A stretch of DNA of 64,000 bases, from the NCBI GenBank assembly GCA_028023455.1, contig JAQFVV010006221.1, forward strand, positions 4,295,166 to 4,359,165. Direction: 5' to 3'. The stretch comes from Epiperipatus broadwayi. Lineage: Eukaryota > Onychophora > Udeonychophora > Euonychophora > Peripatidae. Under the pieces are notes generated by a model, which searched no databases, was not told where the DNA came from, and saw nothing but the letters and a program-made list of their open reading frames with translations. Below are positions 46,101 through 55,996 of the stretch, in pieces. Position numbers and translations under genes: made by a program. Each line of letters starts with the position of its first letter. Position 1 is the stretch's first letter.

Positions 46101-47447
46101 AATACTATTACTGTACTACTACTACTACTGTACTACTAGTAATACTACTACAACTACTGTACTCTACTACTACTACTGTACTTCTACTACTACTACTGTA
46201 CTACTATTACTACTGTACTATTACTACTGTACTACTACTACTAATACTACTGTATTACTACTACTGTACTACTACTGATCCAACTGTATTAGTAGTAATA
46301 CTATTACGACTACTACTACTGTAGTTCCACTACTACTACTATACTACTACAACTACTAATACTACTATACTACTTGTATTACTAGTACTACTGTACTACT
46401 ACTATTACTACTACTACTGTACTACTACTGCTATTATTATTACTACTGTATTAATACTACTAGTACTATTATTACTGTGCAACAACTACTACTGTACTAC
46501 TACTACTCTATTACTACTACTACTGCTACTACTGTCCTACTACTATTACTATTGTACTACTACTACCATTACTATTGTACTACTAATACTTCTATTACTA
46601 CTACTACTGTACTAATACTAATACTACTACTACTGTACTACTACTATTACTACTGCTGTACTGTTACTATGACTACTATTTTATGACTACTACTACTTTA
46701 CTACTGTTACTACTACTGCCACTGTAATACTACTACTACTGCTACTACTACTGTACTACTAGTACTGATAATACTACTGCCAGTACTGCTGTACTACTAC
46801 TACTACTATACTACTACTGTACTACTTATACTACTATGTCTACTGTACTACTACTACTCCTACTGTACTACTACAACTATTGTACTATAACTACTACTAC
46901 TACTGTACTACTACTTCTCGTATGTCTACTACTACTGCACTACATCTACTATTACTGGACTACTACTCCTGTACTACTAGTACTACTACTACTACTACTG
47001 CTGCTGCTGTACTACTACTACTACTATTGCTATGGTACTACTAGAACTATTACTACTACTGCTACTACTGTACTACTACTACTATACTACTACTACTATT
47101 ACTACTGTAATAGTGCTAATAATACAACCACAACTACTACTGTACTACTACTACTACAACTGTACTACTCATATTACTAATACTACTAATACTACTACAA
47201 TTCTACTACTACTGTACTACTAGTACTGTACAACTACTACTGCTACTACTGTACTACTACTACTAGTAGTACCACCACTACTGCTGTACTACTACTACTG
47301 TACTACTACTACTAAACTACTAGTACTACTACCATTACTACTAATGTACTACTACTGCTACTAGTCCTGTACTACTACTCCTACTACTGTACTACAACTA
47401 CTACTACTACTGTACTACTACTACTACTACTATACTTCTACTACTTA
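30261..47447. repeat. Type A simple-sequence array, right block, with higher-order repeats
   Basis: (TAC)n/TG texture as before. Up to about 34 kb it follows the order of landmarks of 9.46-13.5 kb (offset near 20.8 kb, which is 15.8 kb plus the two insertions). Further right a cassette recurs: 'gtagttccattactac' type, then 'gtactgttactatgactac', then 'gctgctgtac', then 'gctaataatacaac'. Full or partial cassettes sit near 33.5-34.3, 36.6-37.4, 42.4-43.2 and 46.3-47.1 kb. The spacing is about 5.85 kb between the 36.9 and 42.8 kb copies and about 3.9 kb between the 42.8 and 46.7 kb copies. The array ends abruptly at about 47,447. Confidence 0.92.
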
Positions 47448-47449
47448 TT

Positions 47450-48088
47450 TACAAGTTTAACTTTCATTTGAGAATGACGTTTAGTAAATTCTAGATAATT
47501 TCATGGACATCATTCATTCAGTCATCGTAAATAGTAATTTAATGTGAGTGGTCTATCCTCATACTTTCATTTCCAGTACTTAAAATTTGCCCATATATAA
47601 GCATTTGGGTTGGATAGAATAAATGGATTCATTTTATTCTTTCCTAAATACTATATCTTGTGTTGGAAGTCAAAGTATTCATTTATTATTAACACTCGTA
47701 AAAAGTGTATGCACAATAGCTTGACAGGCTGATCTTTAATGTATTACAATTTATAAACATGCGCTATATAAAATAAATGCTTATTTACATATGTTTAAGT
47801 TTCATTTGAGAATGACGTTTTGTAAATTCTAGATAATTTCGTCGATGTCAATCATTCAGACATTGTAAACAGTAATTTAAAGTGAGTGGTCTATCCTCAT
47901 GCTTTCACTTCCAGTACTTAAGATTTGCCCATATATAAGCATTTGGGTTGGATATAATAAGTAGATTCATTTTATTCTTTCCTAAATACTATATCTTGTG
48001 TTGGAAATCAAAGTATTCACTTATTATTAACACTCGTAAAAAGTGTATGCACAATAGCTTGACAGTTTGATCTTTAATGTATTACTAT
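47450..48088. repeat. 338-bp tandem duplication bordering the array
   Basis: Two copies, about 47,450-47,787 and 47,788-48,088, share long identical runs: 'ttcatttgagaatgacgttt' at 47,463 and 47,801, 'agcatttgggttggatata' type, and 'aaaaagtgtatgcacaatag'. Identity by eye is above 90 percent. The unit has no open frame. An inner 'gaataaatggattcattttattc'-like imperfect palindrome is present in both copies. Confidence 0.88.
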
Positions 48089-48868
48089 TATTGTAATTTG
48101 GGTAAATATTATCCTATGGATCTTTTCATATTATTACTAAGATTCCATTCATAGCCTAATAATCCTTAAATAAAAAAAATAGTACATTTTTAGTCTTATA
48201 AAATTTTAATTATAGAAGCCTGAGATTTTAATTAAAGAAATTGTTTTGCAAAAGAAAAATAATTTTAATAGGTAATGTGGCACAAATATAAGAAAACATT
48301 ATTTATCAAATGATATCAATTTAGATCTGATCATGACAATGAGATATTGGTGATTGTTATTAGAAATGATATAGTGGGAAGAAATATTAGAAAGAAGAGG
48401 ATTTAATAAAACCTAACCATTTTATGATATATACTTACAATATTAAAAGCTTCCCTGTAATTTGTGAGTGAGTTGAGGGTTCTCTTAAATTTTGCTAAAT
48501 GTTACATATTATATTTACAATGTTCATTAATTGCTATTATTACTCATGTGGCTTCTTTTTATTGTAGTATATACCATTTGATAATCCCTCTGAGCTTAGC
48601 CCATAATGTTTAGAGTTTATATTAACTTGGCATTTTGGTATTATATCTCAATTGTGTCAACATCGATCATTTGAGATATCTCGATTTAAGATTATAATTC
48701 GATCGATTGATTGTCCATATACTATCATTTAGATTATAATGGATAGTTATTATTATTATTTCGATATTTTAGGTTATAATATATACATAAAATATTTTTT
48801 TATCTCCAGAATATTTATTTATGTAAAATAAATAATAATTTACAATGCAAAATATTTACATGTAATTT
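48089..48868. other. AT-rich DNA, no feature seen
   Basis: Unique AT-rich sequence with stops in all frames. A short (AT)n run at about 48,873-48,889 closes it. Confidence 0.6.
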
Positions 48869-48942
48869 TTAAATATATATATATATATACTTCTGTCTTG
48901 TACAATGGTTGTTAGTAATAGATATTACAAAAATCAAATTAC

Positions 48943-49233
48943 CTTTACTTTTTATCTCTCTTAACCAAGACTGATGCATAACTTCTTCAACATGTGTAAC
49001 AAGATATTGCTCCATCTGACTTTGAAATTCTTGAATAAGATTGTTTCTTTGTGCATCATCTTGAATTCCATTCAGTTCATTCATTTTCCGATTATAATAT
49101 TGCAAGATAATATTTTTAGTCTGGGGAGTAAGCAATGAATATTTTTTCCCATCAATTATTATCTTGTCGTCAATAATAGTTGGTGGCGCTATATGAACTG
49201 CTTGTCTGTACAGGACATTATTCAACCAAGTTT
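48943..49233 (-). CDS. Candidate internal coding exon of an unidentified protein
   Basis: On the minus strand an open frame of 96 full codons is bounded by an AG (49,234-49,235) and a GTAATT donor (after 48,943). Both edges fall in phase 1, so the exon is symmetric. The peptide is of ordinary complexity: it has a hydrophobic/basic start (TWLNNVLYRQAV), a proline pair, IIIDGKKYSLLTPQTK, then a Gln/Glu/Asn-rich, probably helical half ending HQSWLREIK. No domain is recognised. The frame has an in-frame TAA just upstream of the AG and runs open past the donor into an (AT)n run near 48,869, so the exon limits rest on the splice signals. The pyrimidine tract before the AG is weak. It could be a chance frame, but composition and symmetric phase argue for a real exon. 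Confidence 0.42.
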
Positions 49234-49360
49234 CTTACTTGCAATAAAATATTGAATTATTACAATCATTATAAAATTATATCAGATATTAACTAAAAAA
49301 AAATTAGTATGTGCTAAACAAATACAAAATAATGATACAACAAATGTTATTTTTACTTCT

Positions 49361-49460
49361 CTTTTTTTTCATCTGTCAAGTGCGTTGACCGGGAAGCGAA
49401 CCAGGGCCAACTGCTTGGAAAGCAGATATGCTAACCAGTAGGCCACCAACGCTTGACTAC
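49361..49460 (-). mobile_element. About 100-bp tRNA-Gly-derived retroposon (short SINE), copy 1
   Basis: Read on the minus strand it runs GTAGTCAA, a tRNA-Gly-like body (49,452-49,382), then ACTTGACAGATG and an A-run. It is flanked by perfect 10-bp direct repeats TTTTACTTCT (49,351-49,360 and 49,461-49,470), the signature of target-primed insertion. The tail after the tRNA body is shared with the copy at 55,893-55,996, so this is a repeat family and not a stray tRNA retropseudogene. Confidence 0.8.
49382..49452 (-). pseudogene. tRNA-Gly(TCC)-like body inside the retroposon
   Basis: The 71-nt body folds as a cloverleaf. The acceptor stem is GCGTTGG with TCAACGC-type pairing. The D arm follows, then an anticodon loop TTTCCAA with anticodon TCC, then a T arm. 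It departs from a functional tRNA in the B box (GGTTCGCTTCC, with C where A is expected) and in the A box (GGCCTACTGG). With the retroposon tail and target duplication this makes it a pseudo-tRNA and not a working gene. Confidence 0.7.
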
Positions 49461-49470
49461 TTTTACTTCT

Positions 49471-51205
49471 TATTTACTTCCTTATACATAGTCAGCAACA
49501 TTCTTAGATGGTAAATGCTGACGTTGCTTATGGTGAAAGTAATACAATCTACAGCTTGTCTTTTAAAAATGTGTTCAGTAGGTCATTTGTAATTCACGAT
49601 TACCTTCACAATATTGCCCTTTATTTATTGACTATCTGAATCTTCTATTATCATTATTATTTATGACGCACAAATGGCTCTAATATGGTTATATATTAAA
49701 CTAGTCGCAATATGTTAAAATAACTCTACTTTCGATAAATCATTATTAATGATTTGTTAACCTAGAGATTATCCTTAACCTGGATATAAACTTTGAACCT
49801 CAGTTTAAAAATTGCATATATTTTAATTAAATAAAAATATATGGAAACTCAATTTCTCCCCCCCCCCAGTAGATCTATTCAAACTTCTATTACATCATAC
49901 ATACTCTAGAAACATATGAATAAAGACAAGAAAAAGATGCGACTCCCAAAATGCATTTTCCACTGAAGTTGCATTCATCGATTCGATTATAATCTCTTAA
50001 ACTTCTCTTCATCTTTTTTATTATATACAAAATTATTGTAATTTTCTTTACAAGTGTCAAACCTTACCACACTTACAACTTTGAGACCAATCACTTCAGA
50101 TAAATATATTAAGAAGTATTGTTTATCATGTATTAAACTAGAGATTATTTCTAGTCAAGATATAAAGATTAATATCTATTTTTAATTAAATGTAAACACA
50201 TGAAATAACTCAATTTCCACTCCAATACACACTCTTGAAATGTATGAATGAAAACTTTCAACATATACATATATATATATATTGTCATGACTAAAATTAT
50301 GTATAGATAGAAAATGGATTTGGTGAAGTTATTTTTCTTGTATCTTTATTACTTGACTACTGTGTGTATTTCATATATTTTCTATATTTTACCCTTTACA
50401 ATAATTTATCAGAAAGAGATGAAACTGCTCACTTGTGGTGGATATGAGAATTAAATGTGAATACATAATAAATAGTGTCCAACTAAGAGTATCCCTTTCT
50501 GCATTGTAAGGTGAAGATATTGGTTTACCAAAGACTTTTCTGTTTTCTTTTCTGGTTCAAGTCATTTATGATAATGTAAGCCTAAACATTTCATACCATC
50601 ATTATACTAACTATGACATTGAAATTATGTATTTATGCAATTATACTTTCATCCTTTAATTGCAAGCACTATAATTCTGCTTCTAATCTCTTTTTCTACT
50701 TTTCATGCATAAACTTTCAAAAATGCCATTGAGAAAGAAATGATGTCAATATATTAAGTATCCTTAATCTTGAATATGATCTTTGCATAGGGCAATACGA
50801 AATATAATGTCACTTTAAAAATGAATTTCAATCAGAATTTCAATTAGATAAAAATTCTATATTTGGGAAGTTATAATTAAGATTCCTGTCTACTGTGAAT
50901 ATAAAAATATTTAAAAAAGATGATATAAAAATAGCCAATCTCACACAATCTGGTTTGATTTGAATGTTAGTGAGCAATCATCAAAATGGTAGATATAACT
51001 GTAATATCCATAACAAAAATTACTATAAAAAGTAAAATAGTGGTAGCAATATTAATAAGTATTTAATATAAAATATGTAAATTGTAACAGGACATCGGTT
51101 TTCACAAGAAAGAGGGAACACATTTTACTACAGTCGGATTAGGATCTTCGGGTAGGATGCTGGAGATGGTATGATAAAATTGTGAACCCATGATTACATC
51201 TATCT
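49471..51205. other. AT-rich DNA with weak dispersed repeats, no gene seen
   Basis: No convincing frame. A run of ten C lies at 49,858-49,867 and a (TA)n run at about 50,264-50,282. Segments near 49,764-49,925 and 50,146-50,255 share an order of words (ctagagattat, ttttaattaaat, aactcaatttc, actcttgaaa/actctagaaa) and look like an old diverged direct repeat about 380 bp apart. Confidence 0.45.
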
Positions 51206-51689
51206 TCAGTATGCTAACTCAATGGGGAATTGTAAGTCATCCTTACAATATATATATGACATATTTTGCAGGTTCATCCCTGTTAAAAAATTTAAATATT
51301 GATATACCGACATTTCGACTTGATCACACAAGTCATCCACTGGGTGATAAAAGGTAGAAAGACAGAGTTCCACCAATAGCAAAAATGTTAAATTAAGAAT
51401 GTTTTTTAAAAAAATCTTTCCAAATAGGAGGAAGTTTGCATGTATCATCTCGTTTATTGATACAGTCTAGCTTTTTAAGTATCTCAATGGCTTCTCTAAT
51501 TTTGCACTGATAGAGATTATCACGTCTGGATATGATCCTGGTACTAGAAAAATCAATTTTATGACCTGAATCTATAGTATGGAGTGAGAGTACTGATGAT
51601 GATGAGTGTGGTTTAACAGCATTAGCATGCTCATCTCTCCTAACACTGGTGTGATGATTACTCATACCTATATATATAATCCTATGCAA
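51206..51689 (-). pseudogene. Penelope-like element 3' fragment with GIY-YIG-type endonuclease remnant
   Basis: The 98-codon frame 51,689-51,393 resembles the C-terminal endonuclease module of Penelope-like retroelements. It has YIG (residues 6-8), an R-x2-EH-type stretch (RRDEH, 17-21), GHKIDF (42-47), KIREAIEI (63-70), INKRDD (77-82) and LPPIW (86-90). The overlapping downstream frame 51,448-51,206 carries DDLCDQVEMS (38-47) from a hairpin-like DNA motif (acttgatcacacaagt) that I associate with the 3' ends of such elements. No reverse transcriptase is seen on the 5' side, so the copy is 5'-truncated. The initial YIG sits in a TA-rich run and could partly be chance. Confidence 0.62.
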
Positions 51690-52046
51690 ATTTTGCTAAA
51701 GCTATCATTTGTATCTAATGAGTTATCAAGATTTAAAGTTGATATGTTTTAGTAAAACATATCTTCCAGAGAATGAAAGATTAATTGAACAGGTAGTTAG
51801 TTGAATATATTTTGGAAGGGGATATCATCAGTGTGAAAGAAGACTGGATGGCAGAGTGTTTTCTGTAAGAGGCAATTTAATATCTTTTATTTTAGGAATT
51901 CTTAGTTGCATCAATAAAAGACTATTATTATTAAATCTAAGATTGTGCAGGAGTGCCTGTTCCCATTTTATCATCTTATGCTCCAACATTAGGTTTAAAC
52001 CAATAAACATCACATGACCACCACTTCTTATGCTTGTGTATAACTG
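51690..52046. other. AT-rich DNA with a short unassigned minus-strand frame
   Basis: A 61-codon minus-strand frame (51,828-52,013) contains QLRIPKIKDIKLPLTENTLP and is not recognised. It may be remnant coding of a mobile element, or chance. Nothing else is seen. Confidence 0.35.
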
Positions 52047-52454
52047 TTGTTAAAACAGGCAAAACTCACTGTATGTATTGCCACACATAGCAAGCTAGAC
52101 TTATTAAAGAACCAAAGACACCAAAATGCATGGGTACTGAACTGAATTCAGACCCATATGACTATAAGATAATGGGCTTGGATTAAAAACATTAAGGTGT
52201 TTTCAGTTTAAGGATCATAGTTTTGTAGTTAAGTGGGGATAAAAGATGGCTGCTGGAGGGTTGCATTAGATCCTAAGATCTAGGTGCAGTGCTCTCAGAT
52301 CCAAGGCTCCTCACTGATGAAGGCCACAAGCCTGGTGATATTGGACGAGTAGGCACTAAATGGGGATTTTATGCACAAGTCTTCTGGCATTCATTGATTA
52401 CTCTAGCTTGCTGTGTGTGGCAATATGTATAGTAAGTTTTGTCTGTTTTAACAT
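52047..52454. mobile_element. About 408-bp element with about 53-bp terminal inverted repeats
   Basis: The left arm 52,047-52,099 (ttgttaaaacaggcaaaact...) is the reverse complement, with few mismatches, of the right arm 52,402-52,454 (...ttttgtctgttttaacat). The interior has a conserved stretch starting 'gatggctgctggagggttgc' and including 'agatccaaggctcctcactg'. That interior recurs at 54,192-54,427. No coding frame, so this is a MITE-like non-autonomous element. Confidence 0.72.
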
Positions 52455-53035
52455 TAGATTTACAGTGCTCATATAAAGAAAACTTTAATTTTTTGTTGAG
52501 CAGTTAAAACAGTGCATTGAAAAATCAAATTTTTCTTATTGAGTCTTTGATTCACATGTTTGTAGGAAGGAACGATAAACTTTAGTCTAAAGTTAATGGA
52601 AATAGTTGATAGTAGTGTTAAAAACTCAAATTGAATTTATTGAATTTTTGTACTATATATAGATTGAATACCGCAACATTTTGTTTAGACTGGGAAAATA
52701 GTATAAAGGAACTTTAACACATCCATATTCAGAATAATATGATCTAGTGAACTATTACTATTAAAAGTCAGAATGCAAATTGTGATAATGATCATAAATA
52801 TGCTTCAAAGATAAAATAATTGCATTTAAAAATATGTCCTATTTCAAACATATTGGCATAAATTCAATGTTTGCTTTTAGAAGAATACAAAATTTCACAT
52901 TTATTAAACATTAAAATTTCTAATTTGGATTTTCAAGATCATCATGTAAGACATAGAATTGTCTTAAGAAGTGTATTGTAGATAAAAATATGACTTCTTA
53001 GTGTTTGCCTGAAGGTTTGTGATGATGGTGTTTTG
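52455..53035. other. AT-rich DNA, no feature seen
   Basis: No open frame of note, no repeat and no RNA gene recognised. Confidence 0.6.
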
Positions 53036-53305
53036 GTTGTATTTTTATATTGGACTATTTCCATCATCTAATATGACTATTGAATGTCTTTAGAAAAGTT
53101 TAACTTTATTTAAATATTTCAAATACATTCAACTGTTAGTAATAGCGCATCAAACAGGTTAGTATATGCACAACATTTTGAGAGGTATTATTCTCCCCTC
53201 TTCTTCGGGTGTTGCTGACCTGACAAGTGACAGTACTAGCATGGGATTCGAACTTGGACCCTTAGAGATGATGAAATGGAAATAGTCCAATATAAAAATA
53301 CAATA
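53036..53305 (-). mobile_element. About 270-bp element with inverted ends and a tRNA-type B box
   Basis: The ends are inverted copies of a word of about 27 bp: ttgtatttttatattggact at the left, and its complement agtccaatataaaaatacaa at the right end (about 53,284-53,303). On the minus strand the interior begins with AAGTTCGAATCCC, a perfect pol III B-box core. It continues with a distinctive stretch CTTGTCAGGTCAGCAACACC and 'gaagaagaggggagaataat'. No A box is seen at the proper distance. It may be a SINE trapped between inverted repeats or a fold-back element that acquired a tRNA-like promoter. Confidence 0.5.
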
Positions 53306-54191
53306 TGGCTTCTTAGATTCTCTGATGATTATATTATTAATGACTGGATTAAAATTATCACAGTATTTTTTGTTTGAAGTATGATAAATATACTAGGAAC
53401 TTTTCATAAACAATATGGAAATTTAATGGAAAAATTCAACAATTAACAAAAAAACTATAAAAATGATAGATTCCAATTATGAAAGAGAAGCAATTGTTGT
53501 TGATTCAAGTTATCTTTACATTTTTTGTTTGAACATTAATATACAGATATGAAGACCAACACTACAATCCTTTTAAATATATAGATGGCACTCTTCTATA
53601 TAACATGATATTTAAACCAGGGAGCAAAATTTGATCATATTTTGAATAAGGATATAAAAATTGAGATAATAACTTCAAAAATATATCCACCCTACCTATT
53701 CATTTAGATTTGAACAAACATTTTGTTTAAAAAGTTAAATTAGCTCTTTGCAATCTTCAACAAATGCAAAACATTTCTCATCCTAATGAAGTTTTAAAAT
53801 GTGTGGTGATATAATATTTTCCCAACAATTGAATTTTTTTTAAAATAGATAGACTCATAAACTCATAATACCCAATCTTATAAATGCTCATATTGTTTTA
53901 ATTTATATAATTAAAAAACATAGAAATATGAGCAATAATTATTGACAATATAATTAATAACCACTACAGAAACACTCCTTTAAATATTTTATTGAATAAG
54001 TTATATTTGGTCATAGGTACATGAATGACAGATATTCATTATGGTCATATGGATTAAAAGTGCTATAGATATGAGATTTTCCTAGACAAATGCAAGAAGA
54101 GTGTTGTAAAAAAAGTTGTCATGGGTATATATATATATATTATTTTTATTGTTACATGATCATAATTCTTTATAATTAGCTAAAAAAATAA
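53306..54191. other. AT-rich DNA, no gene seen
   Basis: Stops in all frames. A (TA)n run lies at about 54,123-54,140. Confidence 0.6.
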
Positions 54192-54427
54192 AAGGTGGCT
54201 GCTGGAGGATTGCATTATATCCTAAGATCTAGATGCAGTGTTCTCAGATCCAAGGCTCCTCACTGATGAAAGCCACAAGCTAGAAACTAGTCTGGAGGTA
54301 TTGGATATGTTGTTACTATATAGAGATTTTATGCACAAACCTTCCTGCATCCATTGATTACTCTGTCTTGCACTGGATGGCACTACTGTATAGAGAGTTT
54401 TGCATCTGTATTTTTATTAAGATTTAT
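54192..54427. repeat. Second copy of the 52,047-52,454 repeat family (left end missing)
   Basis: Shares 'ggctgctggagg', 'tcctaagatcta', 'tctcagatccaaggctcctc' and 'gattttatgcacaa' in the same order as the interior of the 52 kb element, with about 80-85 percent identity by eye. The right part differs (gcactggatggcactactgtat). The inverted arms of the first copy are not recognisable here. Confidence 0.75.
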
Positions 54428-54836
54428 AGCAATGTTTATCAATGAAATTTACTCATAGTAAACAATTTCATAATAATGGAAGAAAGTTTTAATACTACTA
54501 GTGGAAAATCTGACCCACTTGAAATGAAAACTGATGTTAATTATACCTCCAACTGTATTTTTCATTTTAATGACAGTAATCTTTAGAACAATTCCTAAAC
54601 ATTGGTATAAAGAAGACATCAAAATGTCATATAGGTTTGAGTTTTTATTTAAACCAAAAAAAAAAAAAACGCAAGATCCTTATCTTTTTGGCTTCTAAAT
54701 TTTATGCTGATAAATGTGTTAGTTTTGCCAATTCAAAAGACAATCTACAGATTTTTCTTAATATTCTGCATGGAACTTATAAAGACTTTGCATTGATATT
54801 TAATAAAATATTTATTTTATATAGCGTGATGTTTTT
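54428..54836. other. AT-rich DNA with an unassigned 72-codon frame
   Basis: A plus-strand frame 54,637-54,855 opens through a run of A (poly-Lys) and contains FYADKCVSFANSKDNLQ. It is unrecognised and has no supporting splice or promoter context, and its 3' end enters the palindrome. Confidence 0.35.
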
Positions 54837-55115
54837 AAACTGTAATAATAATTAGCATTAAGCTAATGCACATGCGCTTTGTGAATTTAATTATAAATGA
54901 ATACTCTCATTTTTTCCAAACACAAGATAAAGTCTTTGTGAAAAGATAGAATGAATTCTCTATCCTTTCAACCCAAACGTTTAAGTTGAAAGGATACAGG
55001 ATTCATCCTATCTTTTCACAAAGACTTTATCTTGTGTTTGGGGAAAATGAGAGTATTCATTTATAATTAAATCCACAAAGTGCATTAGCTTAATGCTAAT
55101 TATTATTACAGTTTG
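54837..55115. mobile_element. Near-perfect 279-bp palindrome (fold-back element)
   Basis: The arms 54,837-54,975 and 54,977-55,115 are reverse complements along almost their full length: 'aaactgtaataataattagc' at the left and 'gctaattattattacagttt' at the right. The centre is around 'aaacgttt' near 54,976. There are only scattered mismatches and no spacer, so a single strand would fold into a hairpin of about 135 bp. No coding sequence. Confidence 0.88.
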
Positions 55116-55892
55116 ATATTTAATGTTTAAAAGAATCAAATAATTTGCCCAGCCAATGATAAAAGAAAAATCTTCAGTGACATTTAACTTGGATGATTAT
55201 CAATATAAAAATTGAATCAATTTAAATGTTTTTATATCTTTTTTAGATAGATAGATAGATGGACTGGGATGTTGAGATGAAACATAGACTTGTGTTATTT
55301 GAAGTTTATAAATTAAAAAACATGGTATTATGTCATAGTTACATAACTGCTGAAACTATATTATATATAAAGTTGTTATTTTAACAATTTATTATGTAGA
55401 AATAAAATTTTGATCCTTATTATGACTTAACATAAAGACATTAAAAAAATGTAGTTTAAGGATTTTTGAATGATAAGATCATAAAATATATTGGCATGTT
55501 TTCAACTTTTTGGATGTAATGCTTTAAAATTTACTACTTCAAAATCATACTTTTTATTGAATTGAGCATTTGAAAAGAATGAACAGTAACAAATTTTCTA
55601 AAAAAAAAAAAATTATGTGAAACCAAGCGTTGTTTTTTTACAAAAGAGGCAAACTCAATTTACATAACAAAGATTTTTTCAAAGAAGTACAATACTGAGT
55701 GTGTTCATTAAAAAGATATGGTTGGAAATAGATATAGTGGACATATGCAGTTTGACAAAGTAGTGATCTTTCCAAAAATTAAATTCACTTTAGAAGTTAA
55801 AAAGCAGCATCACAAAATATCACATAAACAGTTTAAAAACCAGCATGAAATATATGTAGAAGTATTTGTGTTTATAAAAATTTCATTGATTA
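55116..55892. other. AT-rich DNA with a GATA microsatellite
   Basis: (GATA)4 at about 55,245-55,260. A 72-codon plus-strand frame (55,718-55,936) is Lys/Ile/Phe-rich and runs into the T-run of the retroposon. I see no reason to call it a gene. Confidence 0.5.
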
Positions 55893-55996
55893 ATTTTTTT
55901 TTTTTTTCATGTGTCAAAGCGTTGACCGGAAAGTGAACCCAGACTAGCTGCTTGGAAGGCAGATATGCTAACTACCAGGCCACCAACGCTTGACCA
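55893..55996 (-). mobile_element. tRNA-Gly-derived short retroposon, copy 2
   Basis: Read on the minus strand: GGTCAA, a tRNA-Gly-like body (55,989-55,919, anticodon TCC in loop CTTCCAA), then TTTGACACATG and a run of A. It has the same layout as 49,361-49,460. A 7-bp ATTGATT occurs on both sides (55,885-55,891 and 55,997-56,003), a likely target duplication. Its B box reads GGTTCACTTTCC, so it is also degenerate. Confidence 0.78.

Noticed and set aside
1-47447. CRISPR-like array
   Set aside because: There are no fixed-length spacers between conserved repeats, and the context is eukaryotic.
49382-49452. Functional tRNA-Gly gene
   Set aside because: The A and B boxes are altered, an A-tail and target duplication flank it, and a second copy has the same non-tRNA tail.
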